DNA of 64,000 nucleotides from an uncultured Verrucomicrobiales bacterium (GCA_949373085.1 CASICJ010000023.1:1-64000), one strand, 5' to 3'; shown: positions 1-9,759, numbered from the stretch's first letter. The notes: a model not told the origin generated them from the sequence alone. A program made the numbers and translations.

Positions 1-612
1 TTCAATCGTGAGTTGATTCTTTGTAATTGGGTGCCGGAACTCCAGCGACTTCGCTTGCAAAAGCATTCTGGTTCCGATCCCCAGTCTTTCCCCAGCTTCT
101 TTGCAAATGTTGTAGTGCTGATAGCGGAAATCACCAATAATTGGGTGTCCTGAGTAAAGAAGGTGTCTCCTGATTTGGTGAAATCGACCCGAGTTGGGTA
201 TAGCTTCAACGAGGGCAAGTTGGTGCGTTTTTTCCTCTAGAACCCTGAACGAGGTCTCGGCTGATCTTTTAGGAGCTTCGGGCGTCTTTTTTAAAGGGGT
301 CCGACAAGTCCAGCTGTCCGTGGGGGGATGGCCATGAACCATAGCTAGGTATCGTTTTTTAATTCTTCTCTTTTCAAAATCCTTCCGAAGTTTCCGAGCT
401 GCCCCGCGATCTGTTGCGAAAATGAGGACTCCAGATGTTGGTTGATCAAGGCGGTGGATGACGTGAATTTTTTCTCCAACTTGATCACGAAGAATTTTCA
501 TGGCGACAAAATCGTCGGGCTTTGGCTGGTCCGAAGGGTGGACGAGGACGCCGGGTGGTTTGTCAATTACGATAAGCCACTCATCCTGAAAAAGAATAGG
601 GAGAGATGTCAT
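1..612 (-). CDS. RluA/TruC-family RNA pseudouridine synthase (5' part, C-terminus off window)
   Basis: Reading the minus strand from an ATG at 612-610 gives an uninterrupted frame of 204 codons to the window edge, so the gene is cut by the window and not necessarily broken. The N-terminus carries DKPPGVLVHPS. Then comes the family's catalytic motif HRLDQPTSGVLIFA, whose Asp is the nucleophile of RluA-type pseudouridine synthases, and further on RFHQIRRHL. These enzymes isomerise uridine to pseudouridine in rRNA or tRNA. The 'HRLDxPTSGVL' wording and lack of an N-terminal S4 domain resemble TruC (tRNA U65) more than RluC/RluD, but the exact target cannot be settled here. An in-frame stop lies just upstream of the chosen ATG, which supports this start. 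Confidence 0.9.
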   Translation of the reverse strand, partial: MTSLPILFQDEWLIVIDKPPGVLVHPSDQPKPDDFVAMKILRDQVGEKIHVIHRLDQPTSGVLIFATDRGAARKLRKDFEKRRIKKRYLAMVHGHPPTDSWTCRTPLKKTPEAPKRSAETSFRVLEEKTHQLALVEAIPNSGRFHQIRRHLLYSGHPIIGDFRYQHYNICKEAGERLGIGTRMLLQAKSLEFRHPITKNQLTIE

Positions 613-707
613 TTTGAGGCTTATGGATCAACGAGGGGTAGGAGCTTGAGTTGTGAGATGATCTCAGTCGAGGCTTAGGAAATTATGGGGTCAAAAATGA
701 GCGTTAG

Positions 708-962
708 GTCTATGCAAAGTTACCTTTAAATCGGCGCTTTGTAAGCGGAGTGATCATGTCTTCTGATGAGCGAATGTTGACTCTTAAAACTCTTACGGAT
801 GAAATTACCATTGAAAAGGATGCTGTTATTAAAAATATTTAATTAGAAGATTTGGCGATGCCTCAAGGCCTGCTGTCAGCTCTCGCCCCTGAACAAATTC
901 GCGATCCTATCGCTTATCTTATGCCTACTCAGCAGGTACCATTGCCTAACGGAAAGAACTGA
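708..962 (+). pseudogene. Remnant of Pirellula/Verrucomicrobium-type heme-binding domain protein (C-terminal tail only)
   Basis: The frame is open from 708 and reads RRFVSGVIMSSDERMLTLKT, then TDEITIEKDAV, then a TAA stop at 840-842. The same frame continues directly as MPQGLLSALAPEQIRDPIAY followed by LMPTQQVPLP and ends at TGA 960-962. This matches the C-terminal tail of the TIGR02603 family of planctomycete/verrucomicrobial c-type heme proteins: a beta-strand section with 'vTLkT..e.iti', then 'SMMPeGLL..Lt..qvRDLiAYL...vPLP'. The CxxCH heme site and everything upstream are absent and a premature stop interrupts the tail, so this is a decayed fragment. It lies just upstream of an isomerase-like gene and a di-heme peroxidase, so it may mark the edge of a former metabolic cluster. 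Confidence 0.7.
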
Positions 963-1065
963 GTTTAAGGATGGTAGTTCTTTTTTTTACAAATCCCGAG
1001 CGTGATTATAACCGAAAGCTCTATTCAAAACTTGTTTCGTCTTGGGAACGTAGGAAGATTAAGAA

Positions 1066-2112
1066 ATGCAACGAAGACACTTTCTTTCTGGTTCTCTTGT
1101 CATGTCTGCGGCTAGTGCATTTGGAAAAGAATCGTCCAAATCACTTTTGTTAGGCTATGATAATTTCGCAGTTCGTGGTATGGGCTGGAAAGCTAATGAG
1201 CTCATCGATTATGCCGGAAAACTGAAGGTTGATACGGTTTTTATCACCGATCTTGATGCCTTTCAGTCTCTCGATGAAAAGCATCTTGGCGGAATTCGTA
1301 AATATGCCGATGATAAGGGGATCAAAATTTACCTTGGAACCTGGAGTGTTTGCCCAACTTCAGTCAGCTTTAAGGATAAGTGGGGAACAGCCGAAGAACA
1401 TCTACGTCTTGGCCTGAGATCTGCAAAGGCTCTTGGATCACCAGTAATTCGGGTGGTGCTTGGAAATGGAAGAGACCGGACGACAAAGGGAGGTATCGCA
1501 GCTCGGATTGAAGATACCGTTAAAATTCTTAAGTCGTGCAAGGGAATGTGCGAAGATCTTGGCGTTAAGATTGCCATGGAGAACCATGCTGGAGACATGC
1601 ATTCGCTGGAATTGAAGTCGCTCGTAGAGGCAGCGGGTCCAGATTTTGTGGGTATTAATCTAGATGCCGGGAATGCAGTTTGGACTCTTGAGACTCCGCT
1701 GGAAAATTTGGAAAATCTTGGTAAATACACTCTAACGACGAGTTTGCGGGATACCCAGGTTTGGAAGAGTGAGAACGGGGTAACAGCGCAGTGGACGGCG
1801 ATGGGCGAAGGAATGGTGGACTGGAAAACTTACTTCAAGCGTTTCGCAGAGCTTTGTCCGAATTCACCAGTTCAGATCGAGACGATTTCCGGGTTCAATC
1901 GCGAGCTCGCATTTCAAAAAGAGGGGTTTTGGAAATCTTGGTCATTGGGAAAACCTGAAAGTCTCATTGCCTTTAAAAAATGGGCTGACAAAGGGAAAGC
2001 TAGGAAGGTTCATAAGTCTTCTTCGAAAGAAGATGAACAGAATTATCAAAGAGGAGAAATTGAACGTAGTATCGCTTACTGCAAGTCGATTGGACTTGGT
2101 GTCACAAAATGA
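1066..2112 (+). CDS. Exported sugar phosphate isomerase/epimerase-like TIM-barrel protein
   Basis: 348 residues. The N-terminus MQRRHFLSGSLVMSAASAFG is a twin-arginine type export signal (RRHFLSG followed by a hydrophobic stretch and small residues). The body looks like the xylose-isomerase-like TIM barrel family. Metal-ligand-type segments are visible: VKIAMENHAGDMHS around residues 165-180, GINLDAGNAVW around 198-208, and SPVQIETISGFN near 265-277. The family isomerises or epimerises sugars or sugar acids; the substrate here cannot be read from sequence. AGGAAG lies about 8 bases before the ATG. Its stop overlaps the start of the peroxidase gene by 4 bases (ATGA), so the two are translationally coupled. 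Secreted members of this family are common in planctomycetes and verrucomicrobia. Confidence 0.85.
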   Translation: MQRRHFLSGSLVMSAASAFGKESSKSLLLGYDNFAVRGMGWKANELIDYAGKLKVDTVFITDLDAFQSLDEKHLGGIRKYADDKGIKIYLGTWSVCPTSVSFKDKWGTAEEHLRLGLRSAKALGSPVIRVVLGNGRDRTTKGGIAARIEDTVKILKSCKGMCEDLGVKIAMENHAGDMHSLELKSLVEAAGPDFVGINLDAGNAVWTLETPLENLENLGKYTLTTSLRDTQVWKSENGVTAQWTAMGEGMVDWKTYFKRFAELCPNSPVQIETISGFNRELAFQKEGFWKSWSLGKPESLIAFKKWADKGKARKVHKSSSKEDEQNYQRGEIERSIAYCKSIGLGVTK

Positions 2113-3251
2113 AAATTATCGTTCTTACCTGGCTAGCTTTGGGAGCTTCATCTTTGGGATTCGAGTTCACCCTTGAAGCCCTAGGTAAGAAGATCTTTCT
2201 CGATACATCCCTTTCTAATCCCCCCGGACAAGGGTGTGTTTCGTGCCACAGCCCGAAGGATGCCTTCGCGGACCCTCGCCGGGTTTCTTTGGGTGCGGTG
2301 GAGGGACGATTGGGGCGACGGAATGCGCCTTCATTGATGTATGCTGCGTTGATTCCGCCTCAGAGGTTGGAAGACACTTATGACGAGAACGGGGAGGTAG
2401 AGTATATCGTGGAAGGCGGTCTTTTTCTAGATGGCCGAGCGCACGATCTTCTAGAGCAAGTTCGTCATCCTTTTTTTGATAGGAATGAAATGAATATTTC
2501 TGACACCAAGGAGTTAGCGGGAAAATTACGCAAGGGGGATTATGGAAAAGAGTTCCAAGACCTTACTGACAAGGATACTAATGCTAAGGCTTTTGAGGCT
2601 TTGGTCGCCTTTCTGCGTGAACCGATTTTTCGTCCCTTCAATTCTCGTATTGATAAGTATTGGGCGGGCGACAAGGAAGCGCTCAGCCTTTCGGAGAGAC
2701 GTGGGCTTGATGTGTTTCAAACTTCGGGGGGATGTTCTGCCTGTCATTTGACGGGCGTCGCCAGTTGGCCCAATCCTCTATTGACCGATTCGGGGTTTGA
2801 TAATCTTGGAGCACCGGCGATTGGAAAGATCGACCCAGGACTCGGTGCCGTAACCGGGAAGGCCGAAGAAATTGGCCAATTCAAAGTGCCATCGCTTCGG
2901 AATGTTGCTTTGACAGCTCCCTACTTGCACAATGGCTCGATAAAGACTTTGAGGGAGGTGATGGAGTTTTACAACAAGCGCGATCTTGAGCCCGAGCGCT
3001 GGGGTGTGACTAATTATCCTGAAACCATGAATCATGAGGACATGGGTGATCTTGGTCTGACTGATCAGGAAGTTGATGATCTTGTCGCCTTGATGGCTGC
3101 CTTTACAGACCAGAACTTACTCGAGATTCAGGACGGTAAGGTTTTCCCCGAAGTTCCTCTGGAAGTGCCATCAACCGAAGAGCGGAAAGCATTTTTCATT
3201 CCGAAACAAAGGCATGACTTAACAGCTCCTCGCAGGCCAAGTGAAAACTAA
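2109..3251 (+). CDS. Di-heme cytochrome c peroxidase (CcpA/MauG family)
   Basis: 380 residues with a signal peptide (MKIIVLTWLALGASSLGFEF). Two CxxCH heme-attachment sites are visible, GCVSCHSPKDAF near residue 40 and GCSACHLTGVASW near residue 208, with the expected spacing for a two-domain di-heme peroxidase. The C-terminal family signature TAPYLHNGSIKTLREVMEFY is present. Members reduce hydrogen peroxide in the periplasm using cytochrome or quinol-derived electrons; MauG-type members instead oxidise protein substrates, and the two cannot be separated here. The ATG overlaps the stop of the upstream isomerase-like gene by 4 bases. No terminator is evident before the convergent P450 gene. Confidence 0.9.
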   Translation: MKIIVLTWLALGASSLGFEFTLEALGKKIFLDTSLSNPPGQGCVSCHSPKDAFADPRRVSLGAVEGRLGRRNAPSLMYAALIPPQRLEDTYDENGEVEYIVEGGLFLDGRAHDLLEQVRHPFFDRNEMNISDTKELAGKLRKGDYGKEFQDLTDKDTNAKAFEALVAFLREPIFRPFNSRIDKYWAGDKEALSLSERRGLDVFQTSGGCSACHLTGVASWPNPLLTDSGFDNLGAPAIGKIDPGLGAVTGKAEEIGQFKVPSLRNVALTAPYLHNGSIKTLREVMEFYNKRDLEPERWGVTNYPETMNHEDMGDLGLTDQEVDDLVALMAAFTDQNLLEIQDGKVFPEVPLEVPSTEERKAFFIPKQRHDLTAPRRPSEN

Positions 3252-3342
3252 AGATTAAAACGATGTGGCCTATTAGAGGGTGAAGATGATGACGATCTTT
3301 GTAATCAATGAACAATCGGGGATGTCTTCTCAGACAAGCGTC

Positions 3343-4473
3343 TTAATGGGCAAGAAATTGAACTTCGAGTTTGTCGAAGCCGTTCTCTCTGGAATAGGCC
3401 AAGTTTTCTTCGACATGAGAAGTCGCCTCCAAAATTTCGATTGTTGCCACTTTCGCGACCAAGGCTTCGAGAAGTGAGCGGATAATGAGTCTGGCGTGTG
3501 GTGCCCCGACGCAAAGGTGTGTGCCAAAGCCGAAAGAAACGTGGGGGTTTGGCTTTCGAGTAAGGTCGATTCTTTCGGGTTCGTCGAAGACCTCTGGATC
3601 AAAATTTGCGGCAGCCCAGCCCAAGGAAATACGACCACCAGGTAGGATCCTATTCCCTCTGATCTCTGTTTCAATTGGGCAGACTCGACCGATGTGAGTG
3701 AGAGGCATAAAAGCTCGGAAAAATTCTTCTCCAGCAATTACTAGGCCTTTTGGGTTTTCGCGGAGTGATTGAAGATCTTCTGGGTGTTGGCCAAAGTGGG
3801 CGATGATTGAGGAGATGCTATGAATGATGGTATCGCGACCTCCGGCGAAGGTAAGGTTTGCAAATCCCATTTTCTCTTCGTGAGTTAAAACGCGGTTTTG
3901 AAAAGTTGCTTTATGTAGCGCACTGAAAAAATCTTGACCTGGATCTTTTTCCGCACGCTTAAGAGCCGAAGCGAGGTAATCTTCTAGCGTTGAGCCACAG
4001 CCATTTTCATCATGGAAAACGTGGATTCCCCATTCGATGTAAGTGTCGGCTTCGGACTCGGGCACACCTAAAAGATAGGTCAGGGCTCGTGACTGGATGG
4101 GCAAGGCGAACTGATGCACGATTTCGAGGGACCCTTTGTCTTTCAGCGCCTTTTCCAAAAGCTCGTTGATGAGAGTTTGAACTTTCGCAATGACTTCGGG
4201 CGTTTTGGATCGTTTGAAGAATGGCTCAATAATTTGACGGTATGCGGTGTGCTCTGGCGGGTTTGTTTCGATGGGGAGCTGCCGCATGTTACGCATCTTT
4301 TCCTCTGAGGGGATGGGAATCCTAAATGGAACATCAGAGCTGAATGTCTGCCAGTCTTTCGCGGCAGCCCGAACATCCGCGTGCCGAAGGAGCATGGGAA
4401 TCTCTTCTCCTTGAAACGGGCATTTTAGGGTGCCTTCTGTTCGACGTGCTTTTTGGAAGGGATCTTCAGGCAT
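3343..4473 (-). CDS. Cytochrome P450
   Basis: 376 residues, no signal peptide, so a soluble bacterial-type P450. Hallmarks in order are ETNPPEHTAYRQII (C-helix region), the I-helix oxygen-binding segment FAGGRDTIIHSI, the K-helix ExxR within EEFFRAF, and the heme-binding loop FGFGTHLCVGAPHARL with the thiolate Cys at about residue 321. P450s insert one oxygen atom into organic substrates using electrons from ferredoxin or a reductase; no ferredoxin or reductase gene is adjacent, and the substrate is unknown. It is convergent with the peroxidase gene and follows the large LamG/CotH gene on the same strand with an 81-base gap. Confidence 0.93.
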   Translation of the reverse strand: MPEDPFQKARRTEGTLKCPFQGEEIPMLLRHADVRAAAKDWQTFSSDVPFRIPIPSEEKMRNMRQLPIETNPPEHTAYRQIIEPFFKRSKTPEVIAKVQTLINELLEKALKDKGSLEIVHQFALPIQSRALTYLLGVPESEADTYIEWGIHVFHDENGCGSTLEDYLASALKRAEKDPGQDFFSALHKATFQNRVLTHEEKMGFANLTFAGGRDTIIHSISSIIAHFGQHPEDLQSLRENPKGLVIAGEEFFRAFMPLTHIGRVCPIETEIRGNRILPGGRISLGWAAANFDPEVFDEPERIDLTRKPNPHVSFGFGTHLCVGAPHARLIIRSLLEALVAKVATIEILEATSHVEENLAYSRENGFDKLEVQFLAH

Positions 4474-4554
4474 GGTAACTGTAAAAGATATTGTAAGTTT
4501 CTGAAGCTGGACTCAATTTTTTTGGTCCTGTTTCTGAGGCTTATTTGTATTTTG

Positions 4555-7500
4555 TCATTCAATAGCCTTGATGCGTAAGAAGGCCTTCTCTTGATCGCTA
4601 ACAGGTTGGGCACTGCGATAGGTAATGGTTGAGGTCCCGTTATCATTTTCGATCTCGGAAACAAATACAACGTCGGGTGCGCCATTCCAGGCCTCCAGAT
4701 TAGTAGAGATTTCCGGAATGAGGCTGACGATGTTATGAGAGGAAAGATTTCGTTGGTAGCTGATGACAAGATGAGTGTCCGAGATCCCGGCGATCGCGAA
4801 AGACTGGAAGCTGAGATCGACCAGAGAACGGGCATCACCTGAAATACTGTCACTGGACCCCAGAGCGTATTCGATCAATGCGTGGTATGAGTCACCGTCA
4901 CGGTCGGCATTTGGATCGCCAACGAATCCAATGATATCCACCTCTCCAGGAGCTCCTCCTTCCGTGTTGGAAGCGACCCAGTTATTAGCTATCCCATGAT
5001 CAGGAATGGGGATAGCAGGTGATTTGAGGACCATAGTGAATCCAGTGCCATCGGCGTATGGCCAGGGGAGTTTATCATAGTATGTGAAGTTCCGAATAAC
5101 AGTATCGGACGCATCGAGAAGAGTGATTTGTTCTCCGCTATTACTGAGCCGTCCGCTGTAATTGCTACTGCCGAGGACATCGCTGGCGATGTTGACCGAT
5201 GTGCCATAACGGGATTCAAAGGCAGAGCGGTCTTTGACAATAACAAGTCGCTCACCTGGAAGAATCAGGGTGTTATCGGCGAAATTAAAAGTGATGCCTA
5301 GAGTGAAGCGGACTCCGGTAAGGTTGATGGTTTGGGTTCCGACATTCATGAGTTCGACAAACTCGTAGTCATCACGGTTGGTAGATGCTACTATCTCGGA
5401 TGGTGTGGCTGGCTCGTCGGGTTGGTAGCTGAATTCAGAAATGATGAGATTACTGGCGTCGGCGAGAATGGTGTTGGGGGTAAAGAAGGCTGAGTTCAGC
5501 GCACTCCATTCACCGTTGCGACTGTTATACGAGCGAGAAAAGAGCCAACCTGGTTCGCTAATAATAATGGGTTCGGAGCTGTTGGTACTACCGCCGCCCG
5601 GAGGATTCCCAGTGAGGTCGAGATCAAAGCTAATATCGGAGCTGGTGGCACTTGTTTGGTGAATTTCGACGGCGAAGGTATTTGAGCCGGAGACTAAGAG
5701 CGAAGGGGAGAGGGTGCGGGCAGCGTTACCATTTTCGGGTCCGTTACCGTTGGCGAAGTCCTTAGAGGAGGGATTGGCTCCGATGTTCTCACGGGCGACC
5801 TCAGTGCCATTGAGGTAAATAATAGCGCTGTCATCGTAGGTGAAGTTAAGGGTGAAATCTTCGAAGACGGATGGATCTGCGATGGTGAAGATCTTTCGGA
5901 AGTAGGTGGTTGGATACTTGTCACGGCTGTCTCCGCCAAAACTAACAACGGTGGCTTCATCGCCATCGCCGTAGCCAAGTTGGGAGGGGCCCGAGCCCCA
6001 GCTTACGTCATTGAAGGCAGCGGCACGCCAAGCGGTGCCTTGATTGCTGCCGTCGTCGAGGTATTTCCAATCGTCACCGCTATCAATGAAGATAGTTGTT
6101 GTTGGCCCACCGCCGCCACCACCACCGAGGGTGATAAGAGTAGCGGTGGGGTTGATAGCGCCACCGGTAAGGCGAGGGTCAAGGGAGTGAGCGTAGTCGG
6201 TGAGGTCATTATCGCTCTGACCAAACATATAGTAAATTTGAGTGACAGAGGAAGGCACACGCAGGGTGGGACCGGTGCCGGAAGGAAGAGAACCCCCGTG
6301 TTGACTGTAAACTGGCGCTTCGACGTCAGGGTAGAGGTCGGACGAGCGGAGGGAGTCGAGGAACAATTCATCGCGTACTGGAAACCAGTTGTTCACGATG
6401 CGATTGTATTCGCCCTCCCAGTCGGAAATATCCCGATTGCTACCATGTTGGTCGCCCCAACGGGCGGCTTCTGGATTTAGGATGCTACGGTGTTGCGCAG
6501 TCACTTCATCGTAGAGTCGACGGGCGTTTGCTGGAGTCAGGGGGCCATCGTTGAAGAGCGCGCGGTGGGCGCGATCGGCAAAGCGAAGGCGAAACTCGGG
6601 ACTATCCTGAAGAGCATTATTGGCGGCGGCGATACCTCGATAGTCGGTAATCCGATTGTAGTTTGTGTTGGAGCGGAGGAAGAGGGACCATTCAGAATCC
6701 CACATGAAGTACTTAAAACCACTACGAGTGCTCTGAGTATCGATGCCTCCGTAGTAGTTTTTGTTGGGCCAGTCGCTATTACCGCCATACCAGTTGGTGA
6801 TAAAATAATCGGCATTGTTGGACGGGTCGCACCAGATGGGGTAGAGAGAATTTCGGGTGCCATCTGGGTTGAATCCACAAGCTTTGAGAAAAGCAGCATC
6901 GCGTGCGGAGTTGGACCCGGCTGAGGCAATGTTGCCCACTGCGTTCCGGAGATTGTTCCAATTGCTAAGATTGGAAGCATCGTTGATCGTGCTGCCGGAA
7001 TTTTGGCCTTCCCAGAGATCGCGATCGGCACCTTCGATATAGCTTTCAGCAAAACTCGAATCAGGGCGTTCGACGACGTTATAGACTCCCCAGTAAACTC
7101 CGTTGATGTATACGTGAAGGTAGCGTCCATGGGAAGCGGGCTGACCGAGGGCCCGCTGAACCCTGCGCCCAAATTCATCTCTGGCATATTGTGGTTGGCC
7201 ACCAGCTCCCGACCATTGCCAGCCGTCGTTTGACTCCATACGGAAAATCAGAGTTTGAAATTCCTGGGCGACTCCGGGGTCGGTTCCGAAGAGAGGGAAT
7301 TTGAGCGATCCTTTACCCCCGGTAGGTTGATCGCTTGTTCCAAACTGAGTTTTAAAGAGAACACGGAATGATTTTTTTCGAGTAAGGCCAAAGCTGCGGA
7401 AAGCACCTCCTTGAATCCGGATCGCGCAGTTTTGTTGGAAGTTTCCGGCTCCGGTCGGGTCGGCTGAATCAACGAGTTCGAGAGAGGTTTTGCGCTCCCA

Positions 7501-9759
7501 GGATTGACCGGAAGATCCGGGATTGGAGTAGATTCCGCCCGCCCCGAACATATCGTTCGAGTCGATCGCGATTGAGAGACTGGGAATGGTTTTAAGGTCG
7601 TCGGTGATATCGTCTGGATTGACGTTAGCATTGTTTTCCATCCCGTAGTAAGGGCTCTGTCCGCCCCAGTTGGATGGAAGTCCGTAAATACTCCGGGTGT
7701 TAGAAGCCGTTTGATCAGCAACGGAATTGACGAGGATATAAGTGTGGGTGTCGATGTTGGTGGAAACAAATCCAGACCGATAAGCCATAGCTTTCACAGC
7801 CATCGTTCGGTCTACCATGATGGGAGTCGAATAAATGGCTCCATTCTTTTCGCTAGGCCAGCTACCATCGGTGGTAAAGCGAATGATCGCTCCAGGAGTG
7901 GCGGAGGAAATGACGAGTGGGAAAGGTTTGTCGTAAAATCCACGACTAATGCTGTAGTCAGTATTCTTGACGAAGCCTGCGACACCACTGGACGATTCAT
8001 TTTCGCCATCTGGGGTTGGATTGAGAAGGTAGCCGATTTGGAGAGGCTCATCGAAAAAACCATAAGTGATTCTCGCGTCTTGGGGCGGGTAGTCTTCGGT
8101 CGAAGAGCCAAATTCAGAGAGGATGGTAGAGCCATCTGCCGCAACCAGAGCGACATATTCTCCGCCGGCATTGAGGCTAAAGTTGGTGTGAAGATTGTCT
8201 CCGTTGGTAGTGCGGCGATCTTTTGAGGAAGCAAATATGATGAGATAATCATTTCCGCTAAGGCTGATGTTGGGCATGAGCCATTTGGTAAGATTGGTGG
8301 GATCGTCGGTGAGATACATGCCGCCTAGGCTAATTGATCTGCTGTCAGGGTTATGGAGTTCAATCCAGTCGGGCGTATCGCCATCTTCGTCGGAAAGACT
8401 GGTCGAACTACTGTTGGCCAAAAATTCATTAATGCGAACCGAAGAGCTAACAACAGAGAGAGTGAACACTGATTCAATTACGAGGCCAGAGAGGTCGGTG
8501 CTGCGGACTCTAAAAGAAAGATTTGATCCAAGGTTTGGAATTGATAATATCGTTTTTAAGGTGCTTCCATCAACAGTGAAAAGTGCATTACTTGCGTCCC
8601 CGGTTCCCGCCACGAGTTGGTAGGTATGGCTGTCAGCATTATTGGGATCTTCGGTGGTGAAGTTGGCGAGATCAGTGCCCGAAGGGGTCCCTTGAAGAAG
8701 AGTATTCACCGGAAAGCTGATGGTGGTGGGTGCCATTGCTGATTCCACGTTTAGGGTGAATGATTTTTCACGAGTTAAACTATCTCCATCGGTAGTACGA
8801 ATACGCACGGCATAACTGGATCCGAATCCTCCCAGTGGCGATGCTATTCGGAATTCATTGCCGTTGGTTATGGTGAAAAGGTTGTTGTTGTTATCTCCGG
8901 CTCCCGAGACGAGTGAATAGGCATGCGAATCATCGCCATTTGGGTCGCTGGTGGTCAGAGTTCCCACAAAAGTTCCCGAGCGCGAATTAGGTGCAAGATC
9001 TGTATTGCTAAGCTCGAGGTCGGTTGGGGGTTGGGGAGTGGCGGGAGCAACGGACATTGCGGATTGAACTTGTGCTACGGTAAGGACTTCGTCGAAAATC
9101 TTCACTTCATCAATTGCTCCATTAAAGCTCTGCCCAGCTGGATCAGCAGCGTCGCGCCCGTGACCACCGATAATTACAGGAAGAGCGTGTCCTGACATGG
9201 TGCTACCGCTCCCGCGGGAAGTTTCGACCCCGTTGACAAAAACAACCTTATCATTGCCGTCGAACGACCAAGCGAGGTGAGTCCACTCTCCAGGGATCAC
9301 TGTTCCAGCGTCGTTCAAGTCATTTCCCCAGCCACCGTAATGAACATTCGCTGTGCTATCAGCACGGATTCCGTGGTGAAGCTGGCTGCCGTTTCCTGAC
9401 CCGTCTTCCTGGCCAAAGACCATGTGGTCTACATTGCCACGAGGACCAGACCAGTTCACCCATGCCATGGCGGTATAGACTGAGTTTGGCCCCATTCCTA
9501 ATTCTGTTCCGGTAAGGCCGGTTTGGATGTAGCCGTCATTAGCTCCAGTGCGGTTTCCGTAGAATGCCCTGCCAAAGGTTGCGTCTTTACCTTCGCCATA
9601 GGTCGCACCACCAACCGTCGTCCCATTTCCTCCAGATCCTTGGTTAGTTACAATTGATCCATCTGCATCATTGAAAGGATAGTGGACAAGGAGGTTGGCC
9701 CTGACAGTGGGAATGAGAAAGGAAAAGAATAGGGCGAAAATGGTGGAGGATGGATTCAT
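4555..9759 (-). CDS. Giant secreted LamG / lamin-tail / CotH-kinase-like protein
   Basis: 1734 residues starting with a signal peptide (MNPSSTIFALFFSFLIPTVRA). Domains by eye: a LamG/concanavalin-type fold (about 22-230, with WVNWSGPRGN and AWSFDGNDKVVFVNG); two cadherin-like repeats (about 245-440); a lamin-tail domain (about 441-580, VRINEFLANSSS...DWIELHNPDS); a chitobiase C-terminal-type beta domain (about 610-690); a CotH-type kinase-like domain (about 735-1150, CAIRIQGGAFRSFGLTRKKS and YFMWDSEWSLF); a beta-sandwich (about 1230-1390); a second lamin-tail (about 1450-1600); and a C-terminal segment with a calcium-type DPNADRDGDS motif. CotH proteins can phosphorylate secreted proteins, but catalysis is not proven here. 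Many short reading frames on both strands inside it are shadows. Confidence 0.92.
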   Translation of the reverse strand: MNPSSTIFALFFSFLIPTVRANLLVHYPFNDADGSIVTNQGSGGNGTTVGGATYGEGKDATFGRAFYGNRTGANDGYIQTGLTGTELGMGPNSVYTAMAWVNWSGPRGNVDHMVFGQEDGSGNGSQLHHGIRADSTANVHYGGWGNDLNDAGTVIPGEWTHLAWSFDGNDKVVFVNGVETSRGSGSTMSGHALPVIIGGHGRDAADPAGQSFNGAIDEVKIFDEVLTVAQVQSAMSVAPATPQPPTDLELSNTDLAPNSRSGTFVGTLTTSDPNGDDSHAYSLVSGAGDNNNNLFTITNGNEFRIASPLGGFGSSYAVRIRTTDGDSLTREKSFTLNVESAMAPTTISFPVNTLLQGTPSGTDLANFTTEDPNNADSHTYQLVAGTGDASNALFTVDGSTLKTILSIPNLGSNLSFRVRSTDLSGLVIESVFTLSVVSSSVRINEFLANSSSTSLSDEDGDTPDWIELHNPDSRSISLGGMYLTDDPTNLTKWLMPNISLSGNDYLIIFASSKDRRTTNGDNLHTNFSLNAGGEYVALVAADGSTILSEFGSSTEDYPPQDARITYGFFDEPLQIGYLLNPTPDGENESSSGVAGFVKNTDYSISRGFYDKPFPLVISSATPGAIIRFTTDGSWPSEKNGAIYSTPIMVDRTMAVKAMAYRSGFVSTNIDTHTYILVNSVADQTASNTRSIYGLPSNWGGQSPYYGMENNANVNPDDITDDLKTIPSLSIAIDSNDMFGAGGIYSNPGSSGQSWERKTSLELVDSADPTGAGNFQQNCAIRIQGGAFRSFGLTRKKSFRVLFKTQFGTSDQPTGGKGSLKFPLFGTDPGVAQEFQTLIFRMESNDGWQWSGAGGQPQYARDEFGRRVQRALGQPASHGRYLHVYINGVYWGVYNVVERPDSSFAESYIEGADRDLWEGQNSGSTINDASNLSNWNNLRNAVGNIASAGSNSARDAAFLKACGFNPDGTRNSLYPIWCDPSNNADYFITNWYGGNSDWPNKNYYGGIDTQSTRSGFKYFMWDSEWSLFLRSNTNYNRITDYRGIAAANNALQDSPEFRLRFADRAHRALFNDGPLTPANARRLYDEVTAQHRSILNPEAARWGDQHGSNRDISDWEGEYNRIVNNWFPVRDELFLDSLRSSDLYPDVEAPVYSQHGGSLPSGTGPTLRVPSSVTQIYYMFGQSDNDLTDYAHSLDPRLTGGAINPTATLITLGGGGGGGPTTTIFIDSGDDWKYLDDGSNQGTAWRAAAFNDVSWGSGPSQLGYGDGDEATVVSFGGDSRDKYPTTYFRKIFTIADPSVFEDFTLNFTYDDSAIIYLNGTEVARENIGANPSSKDFANGNGPENGNAARTLSPSLLVSGSNTFAVEIHQTSATSSDISFDLDLTGNPPGGGSTNSSEPIIISEPGWLFSRSYNSRNGEWSALNSAFFTPNTILADASNLIISEFSYQPDEPATPSEIVASTNRDDYEFVELMNVGTQTINLTGVRFTLGITFNFADNTLILPGERLVIVKDRSAFESRYGTSVNIASDVLGSSNYSGRLSNSGEQITLLDASDTVIRNFTYYDKLPWPYADGTGFTMVLKSPAIPIPDHGIANNWVASNTEGGAPGEVDIIGFVGDPNADRDGDSYHALIEYALGSSDSISGDARSLVDLSFQSFAIAGISDTHLVISYQRNLSSHNIVSLIPEISTNLEAWNGAPDVVFVSEIENDNGTSTITYRSAQPVSDQEKAFLRIKAIE

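Noticed and set aside
971-1153. 60-residue frame before the isomerase-like gene
   Set aside because: It overlaps the Tat signal of the real gene in another frame and looks non-coding.
5980-7202. Several frames of 120-220 residues inside the LamG/CotH gene
   Set aside because: Antisense or out-of-frame shadows of a strongly supported domain-rich gene.
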